From contig NZ_CP011492.1 in assembly GCF_001011035.1 (NCBI RefSeq), forward strand, positions 7,766,951 through 7,830,950: a stretch of 64,000 nt of DNA, in the 5' to 3' direction. Position numbers and translations under genes: made by a program. The stretch is from Streptomyces sp. CNQ-509 (GTDB taxonomy: Bacteria > Actinomycetota > Actinomycetes > Streptomycetales > Streptomycetaceae). Under the pieces are notes generated by a model, which was not told the DNA's origin, ran no database searches, and saw only the letters and a program-made list of their open reading frames with translations. Positions 17,122-26,185 of this stretch are shown in pieces (positions within the stretch are counted from its first letter, which is position 1; every line of letters begins with the position of its first letter).

Positions 17122-18156
17122 ATGAGCAGCAGCCCGAGCGACGTGGCGGGTCAGGGGAACACGGAGTACGGCAGGAAGCGCTTCAAGCGCTCCCGCAGCC
17201 ACTTCGCCGACCGGATCACCGCGGCCGGCGAGGACGGCTGGCCCGTCGAGGCCGGGCGCTACCGGCTCGTCGTCAACCGCGCCTGCCCCTGGGCCAACCG
17301 CACGCTCATCTCCCGGCGGCTGCTCGGCCTGGAGTCCGCGATCTCCATCGGCGTCACCGACCCGATCCAGGACGACCGGAGCTGGCGCTTCACCCTCGAC
17401 CCCGGCGACCGCGACCCGGTGCTCGGCATCCGCTTTCTCAGCGAGGCGTACGACGCGCGCGAGACCGGCTACCCGGGCGGCGTGAGCGTCCCCGCGATCG
17501 TCGACGTGCCCAGCGGCAAGCTCGTCACCAACGACTTCCAGCAGATCACCCTGGACTTCGCCACCGAGTGGACCGCCCTGCACCGCGAGGGCGCGCCCGA
17601 CCTCTACCCCGAGGCGCTGCGCGACGAGATCGACGAGGTGATGGACGGCGTCTACCGGAACGTCAACAACGGCGTCTACCGGGCCGGCTTCGCCACCACC
17701 CAGGACGAGTACGAGGTCGCGTACCACGACGTGTTCCGGCAACTGGACGAGCTGTCCGCGCGGCTCTCCGGCCGCCGCTACCTGGTCGGCGACACCATCA
17801 CGGAAGCCGACATCCGGCTGTTCACCACCCTGGTCCGCTTCGACCCCGTCTACCAGGGCCACTTCAAGTGCAACCGCAACAAACTCGCGGAGGACAAGGT
17901 GCTGTGGGCGTACGCCCGCGACCTGTACCAGACGCCGGGCTTCGGCGACACGGTCGACTTCGACCACATCAAGCGCCACTACTACGAGGTCCACACGGGC
18001 ATCAACCCCACCGGCGTCGTCCCCGCCGGTCCCGACCTCTCCGGCTGGCTGAGCCCGCACCACCGCGAGCAGTTGGGCGGGTACCCCTTCGGCGACGGCA
18101 CCCCGCCGGCCCCGCCGCCCGAGGCGGAGCGCGTCCCCGCCGCCGGCCGCCCCTGA
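17122..18156 (+). CDS. Xi-class glutathione transferase / glutathionyl-hydroquinone reductase-like protein
   Basis: This 344-residue protein has a thioredoxin-fold N-terminal domain containing VVNRACPWANRTLISRRLLGLE, where the Cys of CPW is the catalytic residue of this class. VPAIVDVPSGKLVTNDFQQI follows, and then an all-helical C-terminal domain with RYLVGDTITEADIRLFTTLVRFD. In actinomycetes, mycothiol rather than glutathione is the probable thiol partner. ATG 17122 follows AAGGAG (17110-17115), and upstream in-frame residues are not conserved-looking. Confidence 0.9.
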   Translation: MSSSPSDVAGQGNTEYGRKRFKRSRSHFADRITAAGEDGWPVEAGRYRLVVNRACPWANRTLISRRLLGLESAISIGVTDPIQDDRSWRFTLDPGDRDPVLGIRFLSEAYDARETGYPGGVSVPAIVDVPSGKLVTNDFQQITLDFATEWTALHREGAPDLYPEALRDEIDEVMDGVYRNVNNGVYRAGFATTQDEYEVAYHDVFRQLDELSARLSGRRYLVGDTITEADIRLFTTLVRFDPVYQGHFKCNRNKLAEDKVLWAYARDLYQTPGFGDTVDFDHIKRHYYEVHTGINPTGVVPAGPDLSGWLSPHHREQLGGYPFGDGTPPAPPPEAERVPAAGRP

Positions 18157-18254
18157 CCCCGGCGGCCGCCCGGCCCCGCCCGCGCATGTGCGCCATCCGC
18201 CCGCCGGGTAAATGACGTTGGCGGCGCGGGCCCGCCTCCGCCATCCTGTGTCGG

Positions 18255-21185
18255 GTGAGATTCCGGCTGGCGGACGGCGTGGTGACCACGGGACAGGCGG
18301 CCTGGGCCGCCCGCTCCGGCCTGCCCGTACGGCTGGCCGAGCGGACCGGCGCCCCCGCGGGCGCACCCGTTGCGCTCGGCCCGCCGGAGGCGGGGGAGGA
18401 GCCCGCCGCGGCCGCCGTCGCCGCGCTGGAGCGGCTGGTCGCGGCCGGCGGCGCGGTCGCGGCCGGCGCGGGCGTCGACCTCGGCGGCGGCTTCCGCTCC
18501 GGGCGGCTCGCGGGCGCCCGCGGCGACAAGCGCGACGCCGTCCTGGCCGCGCTGCGCGCGCTGGGCCCCGCGGACGCCGGGAGGCTCGGCGACCGGGCCG
18601 CGACCACGGTGGCGCTCTTCGGCCCCGCCGCGACCAAGCGCGTCGGCGCCGCCGCCGCGCGGGCCGCGGCTGAGGAGCGCTGGGGCGCCGTCCGGCTCGC
18701 GGCCGCCGCCAGCGACGTGCTGGGCCCCGAACAGGTCGAGGAGATCCTCGCCCTCGACGCACCCGCGGGCGTCGACCCCGTCGAGGGCGGCGCCCCCTCC
18801 GTACTCGCGGAGCATCTGGGCCGCGTGCTCGGGCCGCTGCCCGGCCCTCGCCGCCCGGCGGTGCTGACCGACCTGTGGGACCGGGTGCTCGACGGCCGCG
18901 ACCGGCAGGCCCGCCGCGAGCGGCTGCTCGCCACCCAGGGCCGCCAGGGCCGGGTGGCGGAACTTCGGACCCGGAGGGCGAAGTTCGAGGAGGAGCTGGT
19001 GTTCCGGTGGGCGCCGCACGACGGGCCGGCCGGCGGGACACCGCTGCTCGCCGCGGCCTGGTGGACGCCCGGCGACGCCTACTGGCACGCCCTGCTGCAC
19101 CGGATCGTGCAGGATGCCCAGGCCGCCACCGTGCTGCTGCGTACCGCCGTCGCCGTCACCGACCACGGCCCGGCCGTCGGACTCGCGCATATGGAGGCGC
19201 AGTTGGCCGCCGCCGTCGCGGCCACCGGCGACGCCGCCGCGGCCCGCGCCGCCCGCCGCGTCCCGGGGCTGACCGGCCTGCCCGCCCGGCCCGCGAGCCA
19301 CGCCCGCGAGCTGCACCGGCAGGTGCTCAAGCACGGCCCGGCGAAGGTGCCGTACGAGACACAGGTGCGGCCGCGCCTGGCGCGCGCCCGCGACTACGCG
19401 CTGGTCGCCGTCGAGGAGGTCGACCGGCTGCTCCGCGGTGAGCTGCCGGTGCCCGAGGAGGTGCTGCACGACTGGGCGGCGGGGGACCTGAGCGGCTGGC
19501 GGCGCGCGACCGGCTACAGCCCCGTCCGCCCGCCCGGGGAGTGGGCCGAGAGCCCGCCGTGGGTGCTCGGCCGCTTCGGCACCCGCGACACGCTCGCCGC
19601 CCGGCTGGCCTCCCGGCGGGCGCGGGGCGAGCCGGCGGCGCCCCGCGACGCCGAGGTACTCGGCGACCTGCTGTGGTACGCGGAACTCGCCGACGCCCTC
19701 GCGCAGTTGCACGGCCACGAGGCCGCCGCCGTCACCCCGTACGGCGGGCCGCTCGGCCTGGACCACGATCCGCCGCCGGCGGCGGAACCGCTGGTGCCCC
19801 GGCTGGACTCGGTGGCCCTCGCGGTCTCCGGTGCCGCGCAGCTCGTCGCCCTCGGCGGCACGCCGGGCAAGGGCGTGAAGACCTGGGCGGGACTAATCGG
19901 CAGCCTGCGCGCCGACGTCGACGTGGCGGAGGCGCTGAGCGGCGAGTTCCCCGTGCCGCCGCCGCTGGCCGCGGTCGACGCCACCCTCGTGCCCGGCACC
20001 CGCGCCCGCTTCCGGCTCGCCCGCAGCGCCCGCACCCTCGCCGAGTGGGCGGACTACATGGGCAACTGCATCGCTACCCCGTACTACGTCGACGCCGCGC
20101 TGAAGGGCCGCAGCGCGCTGGCCGCGCTCCACGACGACAAGGGCCGCATCCTCGTCAATGCCGAGCTGCGCCCGGCCCGGCCCGCGGAACGCGGCTGGCT
20201 CGTCGGCGAACTCGCCGGCCGCTTCAACGACGCCGCCGATCAGGCGCTGGAGGAGCGCTTCCGGCGCTGGGTCGCCACCCTCCCCGGCACCGAGCCGCCG
20301 GAGCAGGCACCCGCGCCCCGCGACGAGACGCCGGCCGCGCCCGCGCGCCGCGGGCGGGCGGCGCCGCGGCTGGTGGCGCACGCCGGTCCTGAGCTGGCCC
20401 GGTTCGCGGAGGCGGCGTGGGCGGAGCAGGTCACGGACCGGACGGCTGCGGTCTACGCCGGGCTGGCCGCCACCGTGCCCGCCACCGCCGCCGGTGCCGC
20501 ACGCGGCACCCGTACCGGCACCGCGGCGGCCGCCCCCGCCGCAGCCGCGGCCGCCCTGACCCGGCTGCGCCGCCTCGGCCCGGCGTCACTCGCCCACGCC
20601 TGCCGCCGCGCCCTGGACGACGGGACGGTGCGCCCGGCGGACCTGTGGGCCGCCACCGGCGTGCGCCCGCTGGCCGCGGCCGTGGCGGCGCTGGACCCGG
20701 CGCTGCGCGACCGCTTCGAGCAGCTCGAACTCCTCGACGGTGCCGGGCCGTTGCCCAAGGCCCTGCACGCCCTGGTCCGGCGCCCCGCGGTGGCGCCTGC
20801 GTACGCCATCGGGCTCATGGGCCTGCGGGTCCGGGAGGCGCTCGGGCAGTTGCTGTACGAGGACGACGCCGCCCTCGCCCGCGCGGTCTCCCGGCGCCCG
20901 CCGGCCCCGCTCCTGTGCGCGGCGGCCGTCGCCGTCACCTGCCGCGCGCCCGCGCTACCCCTGGCCGCCGTCGCGGAGCCGCGCGCCGTCACCGTGCCGG
21001 GCTTCCCGGCGACCACCCTCGACGACCCGGAGGGCCCCTGGCAGCACGCCTTCCCCGCGGCCCGCGAACTGGGCGCGGACACCGCCGCCTTCTGGGACGG
21101 CGTCGCGGCCGGCGGCCTGCGGGCCCCCGCCTCCTGGCTCGCCGCCGCCGGCTGGCCCGCCCTCTGGGCCCGCGCCCACCGCTGA
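18255..21185 (+). CDS. 976-residue protein with a PcfJ-like core
   Basis: This is a very large, Ala-rich cytoplasmic protein with no signal peptide or membrane segment. The best landmark, near residues 595-670, is ADYMGNCIATPYYVDAALKG, then GRILVNAELRPARPAERGW and VGELAGRFNDAAD. This matches the PcfJ pattern of a Cys after MGN, a YY pair, an El strand, a W and a Gly-Arg-Phe-Asn. Long Ala/Arg-rich helical stretches flank it, and residues 690-770 are low complexity. GTG 18255 is the only plausible start. PcfJ relatives are linked to conjugative plasmids and mobile elements, but no other conjugation gene is visible here, so its role is open. Confidence 0.7.
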   Translation: MRFRLADGVVTTGQAAWAARSGLPVRLAERTGAPAGAPVALGPPEAGEEPAAAAVAALERLVAAGGAVAAGAGVDLGGGFRSGRLAGARGDKRDAVLAALRALGPADAGRLGDRAATTVALFGPAATKRVGAAAARAAAEERWGAVRLAAAASDVLGPEQVEEILALDAPAGVDPVEGGAPSVLAEHLGRVLGPLPGPRRPAVLTDLWDRVLDGRDRQARRERLLATQGRQGRVAELRTRRAKFEEELVFRWAPHDGPAGGTPLLAAAWWTPGDAYWHALLHRIVQDAQAATVLLRTAVAVTDHGPAVGLAHMEAQLAAAVAATGDAAAARAARRVPGLTGLPARPASHARELHRQVLKHGPAKVPYETQVRPRLARARDYALVAVEEVDRLLRGELPVPEEVLHDWAAGDLSGWRRATGYSPVRPPGEWAESPPWVLGRFGTRDTLAARLASRRARGEPAAPRDAEVLGDLLWYAELADALAQLHGHEAAAVTPYGGPLGLDHDPPPAAEPLVPRLDSVALAVSGAAQLVALGGTPGKGVKTWAGLIGSLRADVDVAEALSGEFPVPPPLAAVDATLVPGTRARFRLARSARTLAEWADYMGNCIATPYYVDAALKGRSALAALHDDKGRILVNAELRPARPAERGWLVGELAGRFNDAADQALEERFRRWVATLPGTEPPEQAPAPRDETPAAPARRGRAAPRLVAHAGPELARFAEAAWAEQVTDRTAAVYAGLAATVPATAAGAARGTRTGTAAAAPAAAAAALTRLRRLGPASLAHACRRALDDGTVRPADLWAATGVRPLAAAVAALDPALRDRFEQLELLDGAGPLPKALHALVRRPAVAPAYAIGLMGLRVREALGQLLYEDDAALARAVSRRPPAPLLCAAAVAVTCRAPALPLAAVAEPRAVTVPGFPATTLDDPEGPWQHAFPAARELGADTAAFWDGVAAGGLRAPASWLAAAGWPALWARAHR

Positions 21186-21215
21186 CCCCCGGCCCGTAGG
21201 ACCGCGGCCGCCCGC

Positions 21216-22685
21216 TCACGGCGCCTGCCCCGCCCCGCGAGCCGCCTCCTCCCGGGACTCCGGCGCGCCCGCCGCGACCACACGGGACTTCCCGCGCGGC
21301 AGGGCGAGCGCCGCCAGGACCGCCGGCAGCAGGGCGAGCGCCAGCACGAACGTCGCGTCCCGCATCCCGGCGGCCGTCGCCTCCCGCAGCGCCTGCCCGG
21401 CCTGTCCGCCGACGCCCCGGTTCGCGACCGCGACGAGCACGGCGATCCCTGTGGCCGTGCCGATCTGCAGCGCCGTGGACGCCACCCCGGATGCCAGGCC
21501 CTGCTCCTCCTCCGCCACCCCGGTGCCCGCCGCGATCCACATGCACTCGTAGGTGACGCCCATGCCCAGACCGACGACCACGATCCCCGCGAGCACGGTG
21601 AGGAACGACCCGTCCGCCCGGAAGCCGGGTGCCAGCAGCGCCGCGCCCGCGGCGTTGAGCAGGATGCCGCCCGTGAGCGAGGCGCGGTTGCCGAAGAGGT
21701 GGACCAGCTTCTCGCTGAGGAAGTTGCCCGCCGTGATGGCCAGGGTGGGGCCGAGGAAGGCGAGCCCGGTCTCCAGCGCGCTGAAGCCCAGCACGCTCTG
21801 GAAGTGGATCGTCAGGAAGTACGGTACGGCCTGCGTGGTGAAGCCGAAGAGCAGGATCACGACGGTCGCCGCGCTCAGCGCCCGGTTGCGGAACACCCGC
21901 AGCGGCATGAGCGGGTTGCGCCCGCGCGCCTGGATGCACAGGAACGCGCCGAGCAGCAGCGGCGCGAGCGCCGCCGCGGCGAGCACCTCGGCCGCCGTCC
22001 AGCCCGCCTCGGAGCCGTGCGCGACCGCGAAGATCAGCAGGGTCGCTCCCGCGGTGCCGGTGAGCGCCCCCGGCACGTCGATGCCGCCCCGGCCGGCGGG
22101 GCCGTCGGCCGGGAGCAGCGCGAACGCCGCCGCCGCGCCCAGCACCGTGATCGGGACGTTGACGAAGAAGACGGCCTCCCAGCCGAACGCCTGGGTCAGC
22201 ACCCCGCCGGCGAGCGACCCGGCCGTGAGACCGCCCGCGCCGGCCATCGCCCAGACGGTCAGCGCCCGGGTACGCTCCCTGCCCTCCGCGAACGCCGTGT
22301 TGACCAGCGCCAGCACCGCGGGGAACAGCACCGCGCCGCCCAGCCCCTGCAGCCCGCGGGCCGCGAGGAGGACCTCCGGCGCGGTGGCCAGGCCGCCGAG
22401 CACGGACGCCGCGCCGTACACCCCCATGCCCGCGACGAACATCCGTCGCCGCCCCAGGAGGTCGGAGAGCCGCCCGCCGAGGAGCAGGAAGCCGCCGTAG
22501 AGGACCGCGTAGACGCTGACGACCCACTGCTGGGTGTGCGCGGTGAGGCCGACGTCGGCGGCGATGTGCGGCAGCGCCACGAAGACGATGGTCAGGTCCA
22601 GGCTGATGACGAGGTGCCCGAGCGCGAGCAGCGCCAGGCTCAGGCCCGGCCGCCGGAGGCGGGCGGGGGAGGGTGGGTACGGCAT
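21216..22685 (-). CDS. DHA2-family (EmrB/QacA) MFS drug exporter
   Basis: This 489-residue protein has about 14 hydrophobic segments. Markers are LDLTIVFVALPHIAADVGLTAHTQQWVVSVYAV (motif D1 region), GGRLSDLLGRRRMFVAG (motif A) and GLQGLGGAVLFPAVLALV (motif C-like). ATG 22685 begins with a short cytoplasmic tail, and a 30-residue charged tail closes the protein. It is divergent from a LAL regulator with a 183-nt gap, so control by that regulator is plausible. Proton-driven export of drugs or metabolites is typical of the family. The substrate is unknown. Confidence 0.9.
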   Translation of the reverse strand: MPYPPSPARLRRPGLSLALLALGHLVISLDLTIVFVALPHIAADVGLTAHTQQWVVSVYAVLYGGFLLLGGRLSDLLGRRRMFVAGMGVYGAASVLGGLATAPEVLLAARGLQGLGGAVLFPAVLALVNTAFAEGRERTRALTVWAMAGAGGLTAGSLAGGVLTQAFGWEAVFFVNVPITVLGAAAAFALLPADGPAGRGGIDVPGALTGTAGATLLIFAVAHGSEAGWTAAEVLAAAALAPLLLGAFLCIQARGRNPLMPLRVFRNRALSAATVVILLFGFTTQAVPYFLTIHFQSVLGFSALETGLAFLGPTLAITAGNFLSEKLVHLFGNRASLTGGILLNAAGAALLAPGFRADGSFLTVLAGIVVVGLGMGVTYECMWIAAGTGVAEEEQGLASGVASTALQIGTATGIAVLVAVANRGVGGQAGQALREATAAGMRDATFVLALALLPAVLAALALPRGKSRVVAAGAPESREEAARGAGQAP

Positions 22686-22868
22686 CGGTGTGCTCCGTGG
22701 TGGTGCGGTGCTGCGCAGCCGGCGGCGTGCCGCGCGGCGGGCTGCGCGGTCGCCGGCGCGGTGCCCGTGACGCTAGGCCGGGGGGTCTACGTATCCGCAT
22801 CCGCAAGTCTTCGGAATGTGCCCGCGGGCGTCGCGCGTTGTGCTGCTGAGGACCGGGGAGGACAGGGT

Positions 22869-25589
22869 GTGCTGCTGGGGAGATCCGCCGCGCAGGCGGC
22901 GCTGAAGGAGCTGCTCGCGGACGCCGGGGGCGGCCGCAGCGGCGCGCTCGTGCTCCGCGGCGAGGCCGGGATCGGCAAGTCCGCGCTGCTCGACTGGACC
23001 GCCGGGGAGGCCGCCGGCCTCGGGTTGCCGGTGCTGCGCGTGACCGGCGCCGAGCGGGAGGCGGAGCTGGGCTTCGCGGGGCTGGTGCAGTTGCTGTGGC
23101 CGGTGCGGGACCGCATCGACGCGCTGCCGGAGCCGCAGCGGGCGGCGCTGCGCGCGGTGCTGGACGCCGGCCAGGACCGCGGCCCCGACCGGTTCCTCAC
23201 CGGGCTCGCCGTGCTCACACTGCTGGCCGGTCTCGCCGAGCGCGGCCCACTGCTCTGCCTCGTCGACGACGCCCAGTGGGTCGACCGGTCGTCCGCGGAG
23301 GCGCTGCTGTTCGCCGCGCGGCGGCTGGCCGCCGAGGGCGTCGCGATGGTGTTCGCGGTACGGGACGAAGGGCTCGACGGCCACGGCCTGGCGGAGCTGC
23401 CGCTGCCGCGGCTCGGCGCCCGGGACGCCGCGGACCTGCTCGCGGACCGCGGGTTCGCGGCGGAACTGCGCGACCGGATCGTCGCCGAGTCGGCGGGGAA
23501 CCCGCTGGCGCTGCTGGAGTTCGCCGCCGCGGCCGGGTCCTGGCCGGGCGCCGCCCCCGGGGAGCGGGAGCCGCTGCCGGTCGCCGACCGGGTGCTCGCC
23601 GGGTTCCGGGCACAGCTCGACGGCCTGCCCGAGCGGGCCCGGCTGATGGCCGTGCTCGCCGCCGCCGAGGCCCGCGGCGACCTGCCGCTGCTGCTGCGCG
23701 CCGCGAACGCGCTCGGCACCGGACTCGACGAACTCGAAGGCTCCGGGCTGCTGCACACCACCGGCACCGCGGTCGCCTTCCGGCACCCGCTGATCGCCAC
23801 CGCCGCCTACCGGGGCGCGCCGCTGGCGGCCCGGAGCGCCGCCCACCGCGCGCTGGCGGAGGCCGCCGACGACCCTGACTGCCGCGCCCACCACCTCGCG
23901 GCCGCCACCACGGCCCCGGACGCGGGCGCCGCCGCCGAGATCGCGGCGGCGGCCGAGCGCGCCCGGCGCCGTACCGCCTACGCCGCCGCGGCCGGCCGGT
24001 TCCGGCGCGCAGCGCAGCTCGCCCCGGACCGCGGCGACCAGGCGGCGTGGCTCGTCGCGGCGGTCAGTGCCGCGGCGTCGGCAGGCCGGCTGGAGTGGGC
24101 CGCGGAGCTGGCGGAGGAGGCGGAGCCGCGGGCCGGGGACGGCGCGCTGCGCGCGGAGCTGGCGCGGGTGCGCTCGGTGGTGGAGTTCGAGCTGGGCGCG
24201 CCGGGGCGGGCCGCGGGCCTGCTGGTACGGGGCGCGTCCCACGCGGCTCCGGACGACGCGGCGGCGATGCTGCGCACGGCCGCCGGCTTCGGGTGGTTCG
24301 CCGGCAGTCCGGAGCCGGTCGGCGTCGCCGCGCGCCGGCTGCGCGAGCTGGGCCGCCCCGACGAGGCGGCGGAGGCCATGGCGCACCTCCTCCACGAGGA
24401 CTACGCGCGCGGCCTGCCGCTGCTCGCGGGGTACGTCGCGCGGGTGCGCCGCGCCTCGCGGGAGTCCGTGTACGGCACCCCGGCGGACACCCCGGCCGGC
24501 ACCGGGGGAGACGTCCGGCGGGTCGGCGGCGACGAGCGCATGCAGGCCCTCTACGGCAGCATCATCCTCGGCGACGACGAGGCCGCCCTCGACCTGGCCG
24601 CCGACGAGGTCGAACGCTGCCGCGCCGAAGGGCTGATCGGCCGGCTGCCCAAGGTGCTCCAGGCGCAGGCCATGGCCGAGCGGACCGCCGGGCGGCACCG
24701 CGCCGCCGCGGCGTCGGTCGCCGAGGCCGCCGCGATCGCCCGGGACACCGGGCTCCACCGCAGGACCGAAGAACTGGACGTCGTACGCGCCTGGCTGGCC
24801 GCGGCCGAGGGCGACGGGGCCCGCTGCGCCGAACTGGCCGGCCGGGCGTCCGACACCGGCCGGGTGGCCGCCGACTGCGCGCTGAGCATGCTCGACCTGA
24901 GCCGCGGCCGCCACGCCGCCGCCCTCGACCGGCTGGAGACCGCCTGGCGCGGCCCCGGCCGGCACGCGACGGTGCTCATGGCCGCCACCGGCGACCTGGT
25001 CGAGGCCGCCGTACGGCTGGGCCGCCCGGAGCGGGCGCACGCACCGCTCGACCGGTTCCGGCGCTGGGCGGACGGCGGCGGCCGGCCGTGGGCGCTGGCG
25101 GTCGCGGCCCGCTGCACGGCCCTGCTGGGCGGCGGCGAGGAAGCGTACCTGCGGGCGCTGCGGCTGCACGAGCGGGGCGGCCGGCCCTTCGAACGCGCCC
25201 GTACGGAACTGCTCTACGGCGAGTGGCTGCGCCGCGAGCGGCGCCGCAGCGAGGCCCGGGAGCCGCTGCGCGCCGCGCTGGAGTGCTTCGAGCGGCTGGA
25301 CGCCGCCCCGTGGGCCGAGCGCGCCCGCGCCGAACTGCGCGCCACCGGCACCGCCGTGAGCGCCGCCCCGCCCGCCGCCCGCGCCCGGCCCGCCGACCGG
25401 CTCACCCCGCAGGAGCTGCAGGTGGCCCGGCTGGCGGCGCAGGGGCTGAGCAGCCGGCAGATCGGCGCGCGGCTCTTCCTGAGCCCGCGCACCGTCGAGC
25501 ACCATCTGTACAAGGCGTACCCCAAGCTGGGCGTGGCGTCCCGGGCCGAGCTGGCGCGGGTGGAGCTGGCCGGGCCGGGGGACGGCTGA
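22869..25589 (+). CDS. LAL (large ATP-binding LuxR-type) transcriptional regulator
   Basis: This 906-residue protein has an N-terminal STAND/AAA ATPase with Walker A GEAGIGKS (residues 31-38) and Walker B LLCLVDDAQWVDRSS. A long TPR-like helical middle contains runs such as HRAAAASVAEAAAIARDTG. The C-terminal LuxR helix-turn-helix reads LTPQELQVARLAAQGLSSRQIGARL through TVEHHLYKAYPKLGVASRAEL. GTG 22869 was chosen because it follows GGGGAGGA and immediately precedes the ATPase. The open frame continues upstream but antisense to the exporter gene. These regulators often switch on secondary-metabolite or transport genes. Confidence 0.92.
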   Translation: MLLGRSAAQAALKELLADAGGGRSGALVLRGEAGIGKSALLDWTAGEAAGLGLPVLRVTGAEREAELGFAGLVQLLWPVRDRIDALPEPQRAALRAVLDAGQDRGPDRFLTGLAVLTLLAGLAERGPLLCLVDDAQWVDRSSAEALLFAARRLAAEGVAMVFAVRDEGLDGHGLAELPLPRLGARDAADLLADRGFAAELRDRIVAESAGNPLALLEFAAAAGSWPGAAPGEREPLPVADRVLAGFRAQLDGLPERARLMAVLAAAEARGDLPLLLRAANALGTGLDELEGSGLLHTTGTAVAFRHPLIATAAYRGAPLAARSAAHRALAEAADDPDCRAHHLAAATTAPDAGAAAEIAAAAERARRRTAYAAAAGRFRRAAQLAPDRGDQAAWLVAAVSAAASAGRLEWAAELAEEAEPRAGDGALRAELARVRSVVEFELGAPGRAAGLLVRGASHAAPDDAAAMLRTAAGFGWFAGSPEPVGVAARRLRELGRPDEAAEAMAHLLHEDYARGLPLLAGYVARVRRASRESVYGTPADTPAGTGGDVRRVGGDERMQALYGSIILGDDEAALDLAADEVERCRAEGLIGRLPKVLQAQAMAERTAGRHRAAAASVAEAAAIARDTGLHRRTEELDVVRAWLAAAEGDGARCAELAGRASDTGRVAADCALSMLDLSRGRHAAALDRLETAWRGPGRHATVLMAATGDLVEAAVRLGRPERAHAPLDRFRRWADGGGRPWALAVAARCTALLGGGEEAYLRALRLHERGGRPFERARTELLYGEWLRRERRRSEAREPLRAALECFERLDAAPWAERARAELRATGTAVSAAPPAARARPADRLTPQELQVARLAAQGLSSRQIGARLFLSPRTVEHHLYKAYPKLGVASRAELARVELAGPGDG

Positions 25590-25623
25590 GGCGGCGGCCC
25601 CCGGGGCCCAGGAGGAGCGGCGC

Positions 25624-26163
25624 TCAGGAAGAGACGTATCCGACGTGGGCGAGCGCCTGCTTGAGCAGGTGGCCCTGGCCGCCGGGCATCTCCTGCTGGA
25701 CGACGGGAGAGGCCGCCTCCTGGGGCGTGAACCAGACGAAGTCCAGCGCGTCCTGGCGCGGCCGGCAGTCGCCCGCCACCGGCACGATGTACGCCAGCGA
25801 CACCGCGTGCTGGCGCGGGTCGTGGTACGGCGTGAGGCCCTGCGTCGGGAAGTATTCGGCGATCGTGAACGGCTGCGGCGACGACGGCACCCGCGGCAGC
25901 GCCACCGGGCCGAGGTCTTTCTCCAGATGCCGCAGCAGCGCGTCCCTGACCCGCTCGTGGTGCAGCACCCGGCCGGAGACCAGGGCCCGGCTCACCGCGC
26001 CGTCCGGGCCTATCCGCAGCAGCAGGCCGACGTGGGTGACCTCGCCCCTGTCGTCGACGCGGACGGGCACCGCGTCGACGTAGAGGACCGGCATCCGTGC
26101 GCGCGCCGACTCCAGCTCCTCGGGAGCCAGCCAGCCGGGTGTGGTTTCGGTCAAGTCAGCCAT
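25624..26163 (-). CDS. NUDIX-family protein of the DUF4916 type
   Basis: This 179-residue cytoplasmic protein contains VTHVGLLLRIGPDGAVSRALVSGRVLHHERVRDALLRHLEKDLG. This is the NUDIX-fold region, although the canonical GxxxxxExxxxxxREUxEExGU box is degenerate: the Gly-Arg and helix are kept but REUXEE reads RDALLRH. This is typical of the DUF4916 subgroup, so catalysis may differ or be lost. A late HAVSLAYIVPVAGDCRPRQDALDFVWFTPQE stretch is conserved in this group. It converges on the LAL gene and shares a 22-nt gap with the secreted hydrolase. Confidence 0.8.
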   Translation of the reverse strand: MADLTETTPGWLAPEELESARARMPVLYVDAVPVRVDDRGEVTHVGLLLRIGPDGAVSRALVSGRVLHHERVRDALLRHLEKDLGPVALPRVPSSPQPFTIAEYFPTQGLTPYHDPRQHAVSLAYIVPVAGDCRPRQDALDFVWFTPQEAASPVVQQEMPGGQGHLLKQALAHVGYVSS

Positions 26164-26185
26164 TGGCCGATCTTACGCCGAACCC

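Noticed and set aside
21699..22868. N-terminal extension of the LAL regulator
   Set aside because: It lies antisense to the DHA2 exporter and is Arg/Gln/Glu-rich. GTG 22869 has a strong ribosome site and directly precedes the ATPase domain.
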